Positions 40,535 to 49,451 of a DNA stretch of 64,000 nt are shown here, piece by piece; the stretch's first letter is position 1, and each line of letters begins with the position of its first letter. The position numbers were made by a program, and so were the translations under genes. This stretch comes from Bog-793 sp963761425 (lineage in GTDB: Bacteria; Actinomycetota; Acidimicrobiia; Acidimicrobiales; Bog-793). The notes beneath the pieces are model-generated. The model was not told the origin of the DNA. It saw only the letters and a list, made by a program, of their open reading frames with translations, and made no database searches. Location: the NCBI GenBank assembly GCA_963761425.1, contig CAVXGQ010000004.1, positions 310,001 to 374,000 on the forward strand, read 5' to 3'.

Positions 40535-42433
40535 ATGGTAACCGGGGCCGGACCCACCTCCCCGGCGCGCCGCTGGTTCCCGCCCGCCCTGGAGGCGCTG
40601 GCGGTGCTGGCCTCCCCGGGTCTTTTCTACCTGGTGCTCCGGCTGCGGGGGATGGCCCCGGTCGAACTGCCCGACCCGAGCATGCACACCACCTACATCG
40701 TCGACCCCCGGGACATCTTCACCCGCTACGCCGCGGCCTTCGCCGCCACCGCCCGGCTGCGGGAGGCGGCCCGGGTGGGGTTTTTGGTCCCGGCCCGGGC
40801 CGCCTACCTCCTCTTCGGGGCGGTGGGGGGGTTCTTCACCCTCCGGTACCTCCTGGCCCTGGTGGCGGTGGTGCCCCTCTACCTGTTGCTCTCCCGCCTC
40901 TACGGCCGCTGGGCCGGGTGGGTCGGGGTGGCGGTGGTGCTCTCCAGTCCGGTCTTCGTCACCGCCTGGGGGACCGACTACCCGGACTCGGCGGCCCTCT
41001 CCTACCTCACCGGGGGGCTCTGCGCCCTGGTGATGCCGGCCCCCTCCCGGCGCCGAGCCGGCTGGGTGGCCGGGGCGGCCGCCCTGTTCACCCTGGCGGT
41101 GTGGTCCCACGGGGCGGCGGTGCCCCTGGTGGCGGCGGTGGTGGTGGCCTACCTGGCCCTGCGCCTCCTCCGGGAGCGCCCCCACCTCGCCCGGGACGCC
41201 GGGGTGACGGTGGCCACCGCCGCGGTGGTCACCGGGGGGCTGGCCCTGGGGTCCTGGTGGCTCCTCGGCCCGTGGAACTACCTCACCCCCACCTGGCAGG
41301 CGGCCCGCTATCTCAGCACCCCGGCCCAGGTGGCCCTGTGGCACTCCGCCAACTGGCGCTGGGTGCTCTACGACCCCTACCTGCTGGTCCCCCCGGCCGC
41401 CCTGGGGGCCTTCGCCCTGGTGGTGGGACGCCGGGGCCGCCGGCTCGGCACCCCCCAGGCCTTCGCCGGAGGGTCCGCCCTCCTCGCCTTCGGGGTCGCG
41501 GCCGGCCTCCAGTTCCTGGGGACGGTCCAGATGCTGGAGATTCACTTCTTCTCCTCGCTGCTCTGGTCCTTCGTGGCGGTGCTTTTGGCCATGACCCTGG
41601 CCGAGCTGGCCGCCCCCTTCGTCACCCGGGTGGGGGCTCAGCGCCGCCACGGTCGGGCCACCCGCTCCGGGACGGCCTGGGCCGATGGCGCCCGGGTGGT
41701 GCGCCAGGCCCTGCCTGGGCTCCTTTTGGTCGGGGTGGCCCTGGCCTACGAGGCGGACCCCCACGTCCCGGCCCTGGAGCTCACCCCCTGGGGCTGGGTG
41801 GTGGCCGGCTGCGCGGTGGCCGCCGCCCTCGCCTGGTGGGGAGGGAGCCGGCTCGGGGCCTGGTCGCGCCGGAGCAGGTGGGCGGGGGCGCTTTCCGGGG
41901 TCCCCCTGGCCCTGCTCGTGGTGCTGGCCGGGGCCCTCCTCATCCTCACCGTGGCGCCGCAGGTCCCGCACCCGCCCCTTCCGGACTCGGTGGCGATAAC
42001 CGACCCGGCACCCGCCTACGCGAAGGCGCTCGGGGGGAGCGGCGCCGTCTTGGTCGACCAGTACCAGGTCACGGCGGAGCTACCGGGCTTCGTCGGCCAC
42101 CCCACCTACGACGGCGAGCAGCTCCTCACCTGGTGGCCCTTGGGCCAAACGGGCGAGTTGACCGGGCCGATTGGCATCTTCCATTCCGGATTCAACTTGG
42201 TCGGCGTCACCTTCCCCCAGCTCGATCGCTCCGCCGAGGGCAAGATCGAGCAACGACGTCCCGGTCAGATCCTGCTCATGAGCGTGACCGGTGAGGGCTT
42301 CTCCCGGGCGGTGCAGTCCCTGGCGCCCTTCCAGCCGGTGGTCGTCCGACGCGGGGTGCTGTCGGACGGGCCGGTGCACCTGCACGTCTGGCTGGTCGAC
42401 TTGCGTCGCTATCTGCGGCGCGCACCGGACTGA
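40535..42433 (+). CDS. Large multi-pass membrane protein, possible GT-C enzyme
   Basis: 632 aa with about 10 hydrophobic helices in the first 470 residues, then an external domain (about 475-630). An early external loop has TYIVDPRDIFTRY with acidic residues, as in GT-C enzymes; no other signature is certain. ATG at 40535 (GTG at 40532 also possible). The first three quarters use GGG, CCC and CTC codons far more than neighbouring genes, while the last quarter (from about 42000) looks like the rest of the window. Next to a GT2 gene, it may build a surface glycan. Confidence 0.65.
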   Translation: MVTGAGPTSPARRWFPPALEALAVLASPGLFYLVLRLRGMAPVELPDPSMHTTYIVDPRDIFTRYAAAFAATARLREAARVGFLVPARAAYLLFGAVGGFFTLRYLLALVAVVPLYLLLSRLYGRWAGWVGVAVVLSSPVFVTAWGTDYPDSAALSYLTGGLCALVMPAPSRRRAGWVAGAAALFTLAVWSHGAAVPLVAAVVVAYLALRLLRERPHLARDAGVTVATAAVVTGGLALGSWWLLGPWNYLTPTWQAARYLSTPAQVALWHSANWRWVLYDPYLLVPPAALGAFALVVGRRGRRLGTPQAFAGGSALLAFGVAAGLQFLGTVQMLEIHFFSSLLWSFVAVLLAMTLAELAAPFVTRVGAQRRHGRATRSGTAWADGARVVRQALPGLLLVGVALAYEADPHVPALELTPWGWVVAGCAVAAALAWWGGSRLGAWSRRSRWAGALSGVPLALLVVLAGALLILTVAPQVPHPPLPDSVAITDPAPAYAKALGGSGAVLVDQYQVTAELPGFVGHPTYDGEQLLTWWPLGQTGELTGPIGIFHSGFNLVGVTFPQLDRSAEGKIEQRRPGQILLMSVTGEGFSRAVQSLAPFQPVVVRRGVLSDGPVHLHVWLVDLRRYLRRAPD

Positions 42434-42779
42434 AGGCGACCTGCCCACCGGAGCCCCGCCGGCCAAGTACCGGTTCGCGCCCCCGGGTGAGCACGAGCTA
42501 ATTCTCCGTCGGCGGGAGGGCCTGGCGTAGGGCGCCGATGCCCGACATCTCGGTCTTATCTGGCTGCTCGCCGCATGACCAACCTGGAGATGATGGTTTT
42601 GTGGGCCGCGAACTTGGCGGGGTTTGGGAACCCAGTAACAGACCACAACCTTGTAGTTCTCCCCAGCTGTGGACGAACCTGGGGACAAATACCGCCCCAG
42701 GTAGCGCGTCTACCTGGTCGTACGTCAACTTGAGCACTTGGGGACCACGGAGGGGACAATTACGACGTTGTGAAGCGGG
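42434..42779. other. 346-bp gap without a gene
   Basis: No ORF with coding signs. The sequence is less GC-rich than its neighbours and contains no clear repeat or tRNA. It may be the degraded end of an inserted segment. Confidence 0.4.
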
Positions 42780-43055
42780 TCACCGGTAGCGGGTCGCGAG
42801 CAGGGCCCCGGCGAGGATGCAGACGAATCCGCCCAGCGTGTACCAGTTCGCCGGGCTCTTGGGAAGGGCGTCGATGTAGTTGAGCAGGATGATCAGCACA
42901 CCCAGGAGGAGCAACCCGAGGAGCAACCACGGATACCATCTCGGGCTCCGTCTGACCTGTCGCGGGATGGGTGGCGTGTAGCGGCCGGCTGACAGGTGAC
43001 CCTTGGGGGTCACGCGGCCACGGCCCTGACGCGGGGTTCTCGCCTTGGTCGCCAC
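42780..43055 (-). CDS. crgA: Cell division protein CrgA
   Basis: 91-aa membrane protein that in actinobacteria helps place and stabilise the septum (binds FtsZ, FtsQ, FtsI and PBPs). A basic N-terminus (residues 1-35) is followed by SPRWYPWLLLGLLLLGVLII (first helix), NYIDALPKSPANWYTLGGF (loop) and a second helix ending ATRYR. The GTG at 43053-43055 lies 8 nt from a TATCCT -10, which supports this start. CrgA normally sits by the pknB cluster; here an IS110 element lies in between. Confidence 0.88.
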   Translation of the reverse strand: MATKARTPRQGRGRVTPKGHLSAGRYTPPIPRQVRRSPRWYPWLLLGLLLLGVLIILLNYIDALPKSPANWYTLGGFVCILAGALLATRYR

Positions 43056-43178
43056 CGACCATGAGGATACCGAGTGGAAGGCCTCGGTGTGGAATGGCCC
43101 CATCGGCCGGCGCGGCCCACCGGCCGGGCACGTCGGGGTCGCGCTCCCCGCCTCTAGACATCCCACGGCCCGAAGATG

Positions 43179-44402
43179 TCAAGCGGCCTCGGTGAGTTGG
43201 CTCTCTGAACGGTGGCCCCAGGCGGTGTGCTCGTCGTAGAAACTGCCGTTGGCGAGACAGCCATGGAGGATGCCGACGAGCCGGTTCCCGAGGGCTCTGA
43301 GCGCCGCATGGTGGGTGTCGCCGGCTTGCCGGTGGGCGTCGTAGAAGGCGCGGGCCCCCGGCGACGCGGTGAGGCTCGCAAAGGACCACAGGTAGATCGC
43401 GTCAGCGAGGCGCATGTTGCGGGCGTAGCGGGCGAGCACGATGCGCTTGGTGCCCGACGCGCGGGTGATCGGCGACGTGCCGGCGTAGTTCTTGCGAGAC
43501 TTGGCACTGGCGTAACGGTCCGGGTCATCCCCGAACTCGCCGAGCACCCGGGCGCCGAGGATGGTCCCCAGTCCTGGCAAGGAACGGACCACCTTGGCGG
43601 CCGGGTGCTGCTCAAAACCCGCTTCGAGCTGCTGCGCGAGGTTCGCGATCTCGGCGTTCATCGTCGAGATCACCGTCACCGACGCCTTGACTGAAGCACC
43701 CATCGCGCTCGCCACCAGCGCGGAGCCCTGAAGCTGGGGTGCGCGCAGTGCCGCCTGGATCTCTCGAGCTCGCTCGTCGATCCGGCGCTGCCGCCCGCCA
43801 CGGCGCAGTGCCGAGGCGATCTTTGCAAGCGAAAGCGCCGCTCCGAGGCTCGGGGTCGGCGCCACCTTCAACACCTCTGTGGCATCAGCGCTCGCCAGGT
43901 CGTCGAAGGTGGAGAGCGCCGCCGGGTAGAACTCTCGCAGCGTCGAGCGCAGCGCGTTGGCCTGCCGGCCTCTCGACCAGATCATCGACTGGTGAGCCCG
44001 GGCGAGGACCTTCACCGCTTCGACGACCTCGGAGTCACCAGCGACGGGGCGGTGGTTGTGCCGGTCGGTGCGGACCATATCGGCGAGCACCTTGGCGTCG
44101 CCGGGATCGGACTTCGCGCCCGAGGTCGAGTGGCGGTCCCGATAGCGCGAGGTCGACATCGGGTTCACGGCGAACACGAGGTAGCCCGCTGCGACGAGCG
44201 CCGCGACGAACAGGCCCCGGTCGGTCTCGATCCCGACGATCACCTCGCTCGGATCTTCGATATGCGCACCGACGAGCTCGTGGAAACGGGCGATCCCCTC
44301 GACGCCCTCGGGCAGCCGGCCTCCCGCGAGGCGCCTACCCTCTGCGTCCTCAACGTGCACGTCGTGGTGGGCCTCGGCCCAGTCCACTCCGACAAAGATC
44401 AT
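43179..44402 (-). CDS. IS110-family transposase
   Basis: 407 aa. RuvC-like DEDD domain: first Asp in IFVGVDWAEAHHDV, Glu in VIVGIETDRG, and the Asp pair in KSDPGDAKVLADMV. The C-terminal Transposase_20 (helix-hairpin) region has VRSLPGLGTILGARVLGEFGD and the catalytic Ser-type segment SRKNYAGTSPITRASGTKR. These enzymes recombine DNA using an RNA guide in the best-studied case. The ribosome site GGAGGAG lies 7 nt before the ATG. All catalytic residues appear intact, so the element may be active. Confidence 0.92.
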   Translation of the reverse strand: MIFVGVDWAEAHHDVHVEDAEGRRLAGGRLPEGVEGIARFHELVGAHIEDPSEVIVGIETDRGLFVAALVAAGYLVFAVNPMSTSRYRDRHSTSGAKSDPGDAKVLADMVRTDRHNHRPVAGDSEVVEAVKVLARAHQSMIWSRGRQANALRSTLREFYPAALSTFDDLASADATEVLKVAPTPSLGAALSLAKIASALRRGGRQRRIDERAREIQAALRAPQLQGSALVASAMGASVKASVTVISTMNAEIANLAQQLEAGFEQHPAAKVVRSLPGLGTILGARVLGEFGDDPDRYASAKSRKNYAGTSPITRASGTKRIVLARYARNMRLADAIYLWSFASLTASPGARAFYDAHRQAGDTHHAALRALGNRLVGILHGCLANGSFYDEHTAWGHRSESQLTEAA

Positions 44403-44631
44403 CTGACTCCTCCCATCGATGGCACCAGCGTCGAGCCCGAGGACCCCAGCAGCTTCCTAATGGTTCAGTGCTCGAGGCACGACATCCCACCAGCCGTCGA
44501 AGGAGACCTCACCGACCGACCGGGGCACGATCTAGACGTAGGGCTCGAGGCCCTGGCGGTCGCAGTGCTCACCCGTCGGTGGCTCGGTTGACCAGCCTCG
44601 CTCGTTGATAAAGCGAGGTGGTCGATCCCCA
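44403..44631 (-). ncRNA. Candidate bridge-RNA region of the IS110 element
   Basis: Noncoding stretch upstream of the transposase, where IS110-group elements encode their bridge RNA. Seen: a long hairpin at 44590-44623 (GACCA/TGGTC, then CCTCGCT/AGCGAGG with one bulged base, 9-nt loop), a hairpin 44540-44554 (AGGGC/GCCCT) and one at 44468-44480 (GTGC/GCAC), the last two with the same loop TCGAG. The first hairpin could instead be the terminator of pknB, which ends at 44632. RNA status is inferred. Confidence 0.35.
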
Positions 44632-46617
44632 TTAGGTGGTGGTGGTGGTCGAGGAAGGCAGCGTGGTCGGGGTTACCGGTGTCGTGGTGGGCGTCGTCGT
44701 GGCGGGTGGCAGCGTCGTTGAAGTGGTGGTCGTCGTCGTTGAAGTGGTGGTCGTCGTCGGATTCTCGAACGCCACGTAGAGAGTCACCTGGAAGCCAGGT
44801 CGCACCGATCGTCCCGGTGCCGGGGACTCTCTGACGACCAGGCCGTCCACATCGGGCGTGCTCGTTCGTTTCGGGATGATGAAGGCGCTCAACCCGTCAT
44901 CCTTGAGGACCTGCTGGGCCTGCCGGACGGTTTGGTACTCGACGTCGGGCACGGTGACCAGGGAACCGGCGGAAATGACGAGCTTCACGGTGGTGCCGTC
45001 CTGCACTTTCTGTCCAGAGGCGGGACTCGAGGAGATGACCTGGCCCTGAGGCACCGTCGAGGAGTACTGGGTGGTCGAGGAGCCGACGTTGAGCCCGTCC
45101 GTGGTGATTGCAGCGTCGGCCTGGGCCTCGGTCATCCCGCTGAAGGAGGGCACCTTGACCATGAGGGTGCCGTGGATGACGTCGAGCGTGATGATGGAGC
45201 CGAGCGGCGCGCTCCCCTGGGGGCTCTCGTCGACGACCTCACCGCTGGTCAGCCCCGGGTAGTTAGGGGACACCCAGTGAATCTTGTAGCGAAACCCGTG
45301 GCTTTTCAGCGTGGCCTCCGCGTCGGCCACGAGGAGGCTGGTGACGTTCGGGATCGAGACCGGAGCGGGGGGCCGGGCGACGTAGAGCGTCACTTTTTGG
45401 CCTTTCGTCACCTGGCCGGGACTGGTCGGATCCTGTTTGATGACCTTTCCGGCCGTCTTTAGGGTGCCCTTCACCTTTTTCGTCACCGGGTCGAGGCCAT
45501 CGGTCTTGAGTTTGGCGACCGCGGCTTTCGCCACGAGTCCTTGGACGTTCGGGACGTTGAAATAGGGCGCACCGCCGAAATACCCGAGCGAGTGCCCACC
45601 GAAATAGACGATGAGCCCGATCGCCAGGGCGAACACGCCGCCGCTGCCGAGCCAGTACGGGGTGGTCCGCTTGCCCGGTGGAAGGTCGGTGCTGGCCACC
45701 GCGGGCTTAAGGTTGCGGGCCACCGACGACATCGCCGGGACGGCGATGGTGGTCGGTTCCTCGTGGTGGGACCGGGCGAGAACCGGTTGGCCGATCATGA
45801 AGCGTTCGAGGTCGGCACGGAATTCCTCGGCGGACTGGTAGCGCTCCTTGGGGAGTTTGGCCATGGCCTGGAGGATGATCGCTTCGAGTGCCGGAGGGAT
45901 CTCGGGGTTGAACACGCTCGGTGGCTGGGGACGCTCCCGGACGTGCTGGTAGGCGATCGCGACCGGCGACTCACCGACGAACGGGGGTCGGCCCGTCGCC
46001 ATCTCGTAGAGGACGACGCCGAGGGCATAGACGTCGCTACGACCGTCGACGCTGAGTCCCTGGGCCTGTTCGGGCGAGAAGTACGTGGCGGTCCCCATCA
46101 CCAAGCCGGTCTGGGTGATCTGCTCGTCGGCGCCGAGTGCCCGAGCGATCCCGAAGTCGGTGACCTTGACCTGACCATCGGCGGTGATGAGAACGTTGCC
46201 GGGCTTGATGTCGCGGTGCACGACCCCGTGGCGGTGCGCGTAGGCGAGCGCCTTGGCGATGTCCGAGGCGACGGACGCCGCTTGTGCCGAGGTGAGCGGC
46301 GCCTGGGTGCGGATGATCGAGGAGAGCGCCTCCCCGTCGACGTACTCCATGACGATGAAGTAGGTGGAGTCGGTCTCGCCCCAGTCGAAGATGGGCACGA
46401 TGTTCGGGTGCGACAGGTTCGCCGCCGCCTGTGCCTCGCGTCGGAAGCGCTCGACGAAGGCGCTGTCCGCCGAGAGCTCTGAGAAGAGCACCTTCAGCGC
46501 GACCGGGCGCCCGAGCAGCAGGTCGCGGGCGAGGAAGACCTGCGCGGTTCCTCCGCGGGCGATCTGGTCGCCGAGCTCGTAGCGCCCGCCGACCACCGTG
46601 TGCGGGGACATCGTCAT
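44632..46617 (-). CDS. pknB: Serine/threonine protein kinase PknB with PASTA domains
   Basis: 661-aa membrane kinase that senses muropeptides and phosphorylates cell-wall and division proteins. Kinase domain (10-270): ARGGTAQVFLARD, VALKVL (Lys), VVHRDIKPGNVL, VTDFGIA and the Thr-rich activation loop TQTGLVMGTATY. A membrane helix lies near 325-345. Four PASTA repeats follow (about 350-610), then a Thr/Pro tail of about 45 residues ending TTTTT. First ATG at 46615-46617, with TAGGCT 9 nt upstream. It lies at the end of fhaA-fhaB-pstP-pbpA-pknB. Confidence 0.95.
   Translation of the reverse strand: MTMSPHTVVGGRYELGDQIARGGTAQVFLARDLLLGRPVALKVLFSELSADSAFVERFRREAQAAANLSHPNIVPIFDWGETDSTYFIVMEYVDGEALSSIIRTQAPLTSAQAASVASDIAKALAYAHRHGVVHRDIKPGNVLITADGQVKVTDFGIARALGADEQITQTGLVMGTATYFSPEQAQGLSVDGRSDVYALGVVLYEMATGRPPFVGESPVAIAYQHVRERPQPPSVFNPEIPPALEAIILQAMAKLPKERYQSAEEFRADLERFMIGQPVLARSHHEEPTTIAVPAMSSVARNLKPAVASTDLPPGKRTTPYWLGSGGVFALAIGLIVYFGGHSLGYFGGAPYFNVPNVQGLVAKAAVAKLKTDGLDPVTKKVKGTLKTAGKVIKQDPTSPGQVTKGQKVTLYVARPPAPVSIPNVTSLLVADAEATLKSHGFRYKIHWVSPNYPGLTSGEVVDESPQGSAPLGSIITLDVIHGTLMVKVPSFSGMTEAQADAAITTDGLNVGSSTTQYSSTVPQGQVISSSPASGQKVQDGTTVKLVISAGSLVTVPDVEYQTVRQAQQVLKDDGLSAFIIPKRTSTPDVDGLVVRESPAPGRSVRPGFQVTLYVAFENPTTTTTSTTTTTTSTTLPPATTTPTTTPVTPTTLPSSTTTTT
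44714..44755. repeat. Tandem 21-bp repeat (two copies) in the pknB 3' end
   Basis: Two exact adjacent copies (44714-44734, 44735-44755) of a 21-bp unit that encodes part of the Thr-rich tail, with looser Thr-codon runs on both sides. Such tracts vary in length between strains by slippage. Confidence 0.75.
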
Positions 46618-46672
46618 GTGCCCGTGAGCCTAGGCGTGCGAACCACGGCGACATGCCCGGGCCACGTGGTGC

Positions 46673-48157
46673 TCATGAGCCCGATCCCAGTGCGGCGAGG
46701 AGCACCTTGGCGATGATCGGGCCCGCGATCTCGGCACCGGTCCCGTCACAGGCGTAACCCGGCGGCTGCACGACGACGGCGGCGACCGCGACCTGGGGGA
46801 TCTGCCCCGGACCGGCCGGTGCGGTCGCGATCAGCCAGTCGTCGGTGCAGGCGCTGATCGCGGTCTGTGCCGTGCCGGTCTTGGCCGCGACCGCAAGGTT
46901 GGTCGGGAAGAGACCGTACGCGGTTCCTCCGGGCCGGGTAACGCCGAGCATCAGCGAGCGCACCTTCTCGGCTGTCGTCGGGGAGGTCGCCTGCCGCCAG
47001 GGGTGCGGGGTGTAGGTCTCGACCACGTGGCCCGCGGCGTCGATCACCCGTGACAGGAAGTGCGGCGTCATGATCGTTCCGTTGTCGGCGATCGCCGCGG
47101 CGACGAGCACGTCCTGCAGCGCCGTCTCCGCCACGTTCTCCTGGCCGATGGCCGAGTAGGCGACGCCCGGGATGTTGTTCGCGAAGCTGGCGGGCGACGG
47201 GAAGGTCGCCGGGATGACCTCGGATGAGGGCAGGTCAATCGGTGGGGTCGCGTCAAAGCCGAATGACGTCGCTTCTTGGTAGAGGTTCTGGGCACCGAGC
47301 TTCATTCCGATCTGGGCGAAAGCGGTGTCGCAGGAGGCGGCCAGGTCCACCGGGAGGGTGCCACCGCAGGTCTCGCTAGCGAAGTTGTGGAGCCGCAGGT
47401 CCGTGTCGGGGAGCGCGATCGACGACGCCGGTGGCACCACGATCGATTCGAGCGACGGGTCGTGGTCGAAGATCGCCGAGGTGTCGATGACCTTGAAGGT
47501 GGAGCCCGGCGGATAGCGCTGGGCGGTCACACCGTTCACCAGCGGCGAATCGCCGCTGGTGGGGTCGAGGGACTCGTAGTACGCCGCGGCCGCCTTGAGG
47601 TTCCCCGAGGAGAGCTTGTTGGGGTCGTACGTCGGGTTGGAGTAGAACGCGAGGATCGCACCGGTGCGCGGATCGATCGCGATGACCGCGCCCCGGTAGT
47701 TGCCGAGTGCCTCAGCGGCGACCTGTTGGAGGGCGGCCGAGACCGTGATCTCAACCGAGTCGGTCCCGCTCCGCTCGGTGAGGATGTCGTTAAGGTTGTT
47801 CACGGTCGGCGTGTTCGGGCTGAGGTCGTGGTTGTACTCGGCCTCGATTCCGTACGGCGCGGCGGACGCCGTCACGTCGTAGTAGCCGGTGATGCTGGCG
47901 AAGAGCGGCCCGTCCGGGTAGTGACGAAGGTACCGGTAGCCGTCGTTCGTCGGCGTCGACTCGGCGATGACTACCCCGTCGGAGGTGACGATCTCGCCGC
48001 GCGACTGCTCGAAGGGATCGCCCACGATGGCGGGCGGCTCGTCGGGCGACTTCTGCAGCGCGGTGGCCTGGCGCACCTGGAGGTTGCCGAGCTGCAGGAG
48101 GAGCACCCCGAAGCAGGCGAGGGCCACCAGCGCGAAGGTGCGGATCCGGCTGTTCAC
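46673..48157 (-). CDS. pbpA: Penicillin-binding protein PbpA (class B transpeptidase)
   Basis: 494 aa. Signal-anchor helix (residues 5-25), a non-catalytic domain and a transpeptidase domain that cross-links peptidoglycan. Active-site motifs: STFK in PPGSTFKVI (near residue 222), SCD in AASCDTAFAQIG (where many relatives have SxN) and KTGT in AAKTGTAQT. It ends GSGS. PbpA usually works with a SEDS polymerase (RodA/FtsW), but no such gene is in this cluster. GTG start next to the pstP stop. Confidence 0.94.
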   Translation of the reverse strand: MNSRIRTFALVALACFGVLLLQLGNLQVRQATALQKSPDEPPAIVGDPFEQSRGEIVTSDGVVIAESTPTNDGYRYLRHYPDGPLFASITGYYDVTASAAPYGIEAEYNHDLSPNTPTVNNLNDILTERSGTDSVEITVSAALQQVAAEALGNYRGAVIAIDPRTGAILAFYSNPTYDPNKLSSGNLKAAAAYYESLDPTSGDSPLVNGVTAQRYPPGSTFKVIDTSAIFDHDPSLESIVVPPASSIALPDTDLRLHNFASETCGGTLPVDLAASCDTAFAQIGMKLGAQNLYQEATSFGFDATPPIDLPSSEVIPATFPSPASFANNIPGVAYSAIGQENVAETALQDVLVAAAIADNGTIMTPHFLSRVIDAAGHVVETYTPHPWRQATSPTTAEKVRSLMLGVTRPGGTAYGLFPTNLAVAAKTGTAQTAISACTDDWLIATAPAGPGQIPQVAVAAVVVQPPGYACDGTGAEIAGPIIAKVLLAALGSGS

Positions 48158-48158
48158 C

Positions 48159-49451
48159 TCACATCCCCCCTCGGGCGTTCCTCGGCGGAGCTCCGGGCGT
48201 GGTCGAGGGCGCGGTGGGAATCGCCACCGAGAGGCCGAGGGCGGCCTTTTCGTGCATGAGGCGGTTCACCACGCCGACGGCCGCCGATCGGGAGGGTTCC
48301 AGCAGTCCCGCTTTGAGGAAGGGAAGGCTCGGCGGGTACACGGCGCTTCTGGTGAGTGAGGTCTTCTCCACGAGGATCGGCTTGAACCATAAGAATCCTC
48401 CCGGTCGCCCCTCGAAGATGGCGACTTTGTTTCCCGAGAACCCGACGAAGTACGAGGCCTTGACGAACCATGTGACGAAGCCCGCGGCCCCGGCGAGCAC
48501 CCCGAGCAGGGCGAGCACGAATAGCACCGACCAGGGGGTGACGAGTCGCTCGCTGGGATCTCGGCTTCGACGCGATGCCGGGCGCCTGCCGGCGCCAGTG
48601 GGTGAGTCCCCGAATGGGTCTGGGGCCGAGGCCCGCTTTCCCCGCTTCGTCGTGGCGGGGATTTTGCCACCAGGGTGCCCGACCCTGGCGGACAGGACTT
48701 GACGGTCCGAATCCTGGTCGGCGCGGGAGGTGACGCCCTCCACATCGGCGACGATCACGGTGATGTTGTCGTTCCCCCCGTGCTCGAGCGCCCGCTGAAC
48801 CAGGGCGTGTGCCGCCCTGTCGGGGCCGGCGTTCGCCACCAGGATCTCGGCGATCTCGCCATCGGGGCACTCGTTCGTCAGTCCGTCGCTGCACAGCAGG
48901 ATCCGGTCGCCCTCGCCCACCTCGACCGTCCAGGAGTCGACGTCGAGCCGACGGTCGACGCCGAGGGCTCGGGTGAGAATGTGGCGATGGGGGTGGAAAA
49001 GGGCCTCGTGCTTGGTGATCTCGCCCCGCCGGACCATTTCCTCGACGAGGCTGTGGTCCTCGGTGAGCTGGCGGAGCCCGTCATGGCCGAACAGGTAGGC
49101 GCGGGAGTCGCCGACGTTGGCGACGACGACTCGCGGGCCGTGGCCCGTCTCGACGAGGGCGGCCGCGGTGAGTGTCGTGCCCATGCCGCGCAGCCCACGG
49201 TCGTTCGAGCTGTGGGCGTAGATGTCGTCGTTGGCGCCGTGGACCGCGGCCAGGAGTCCGTCGGCCGAAGGGTGCGCCTTGTAGGCACGCTCGATCGATT
49301 CGACGGCGAGCCGTGCCGCGATCTCCCCCCCGACGTGTCCGCCCATCCCGTCCGCGACCGCGAGGAAGCCGTTGCCGACGATGGCCCGATCCTGGTTCGA
49401 GGCGCGCACCCGCCCTGGGTCGGTCGCGACGGCAGTGACGAGCCTCGTCAC
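48159..49451 (-). CDS. pstP: PP2C-family protein phosphatase PstP
   Basis: 430-aa phosphatase that removes phosphate from PknB and its targets; needs Mn or Mg. The catalytic domain (1-240) has SNQDR, VADGMGGHVGGE (metal-binding Asp), CSDGLTN and GGNDNITVIVADV. A basic linker, one membrane helix (about 305-328, WSVLFVLALLGVLAGAAGFV) and an external tail of about 100 residues follow. GTG start overlaps fhaB by 4 nt; pbpA follows it directly. Confidence 0.93.
   Translation of the reverse strand: MTRLVTAVATDPGRVRASNQDRAIVGNGFLAVADGMGGHVGGEIAARLAVESIERAYKAHPSADGLLAAVHGANDDIYAHSSNDRGLRGMGTTLTAAALVETGHGPRVVVANVGDSRAYLFGHDGLRQLTEDHSLVEEMVRRGEITKHEALFHPHRHILTRALGVDRRLDVDSWTVEVGEGDRILLCSDGLTNECPDGEIAEILVANAGPDRAAHALVQRALEHGGNDNITVIVADVEGVTSRADQDSDRQVLSARVGHPGGKIPATTKRGKRASAPDPFGDSPTGAGRRPASRRSRDPSERLVTPWSVLFVLALLGVLAGAAGFVTWFVKASYFVGFSGNKVAIFEGRPGGFLWFKPILVEKTSLTRSAVYPPSLPFLKAGLLEPSRSAAVGVVNRLMHEKAALGLSVAIPTAPSTTPGAPPRNARGGM

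Larger units (their letters stand above)
43056..44631 (-). mobile_element. IS110-family insertion element (ends approximate)
   Basis: The transposase gene plus flanking noncoding sequence occupies the space between crgA and pknB. IS110 elements have no terminal inverted repeats and often leave no target duplication, so the ends cannot be fixed here; 43056 and 44631 are outer limits. The 228 nt upstream of the transposase are structured and are discussed as a possible bridge-RNA region. Confidence 0.6.

Noticed and set aside
39764..41971. 735-codon reverse-strand ORF across the GT2 and membrane genes
   Set aside because: Only the last 254 codons (39764-40528) match a GT2 enzyme. The N-terminal part is Gly/Pro/Arg-rich antisense of the membrane gene.
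40918..42294. 458-codon forward ORF inside the membrane gene
   Set aside because: Gly/Arg/Pro-rich alternate frame caused by G/C runs; no domain.
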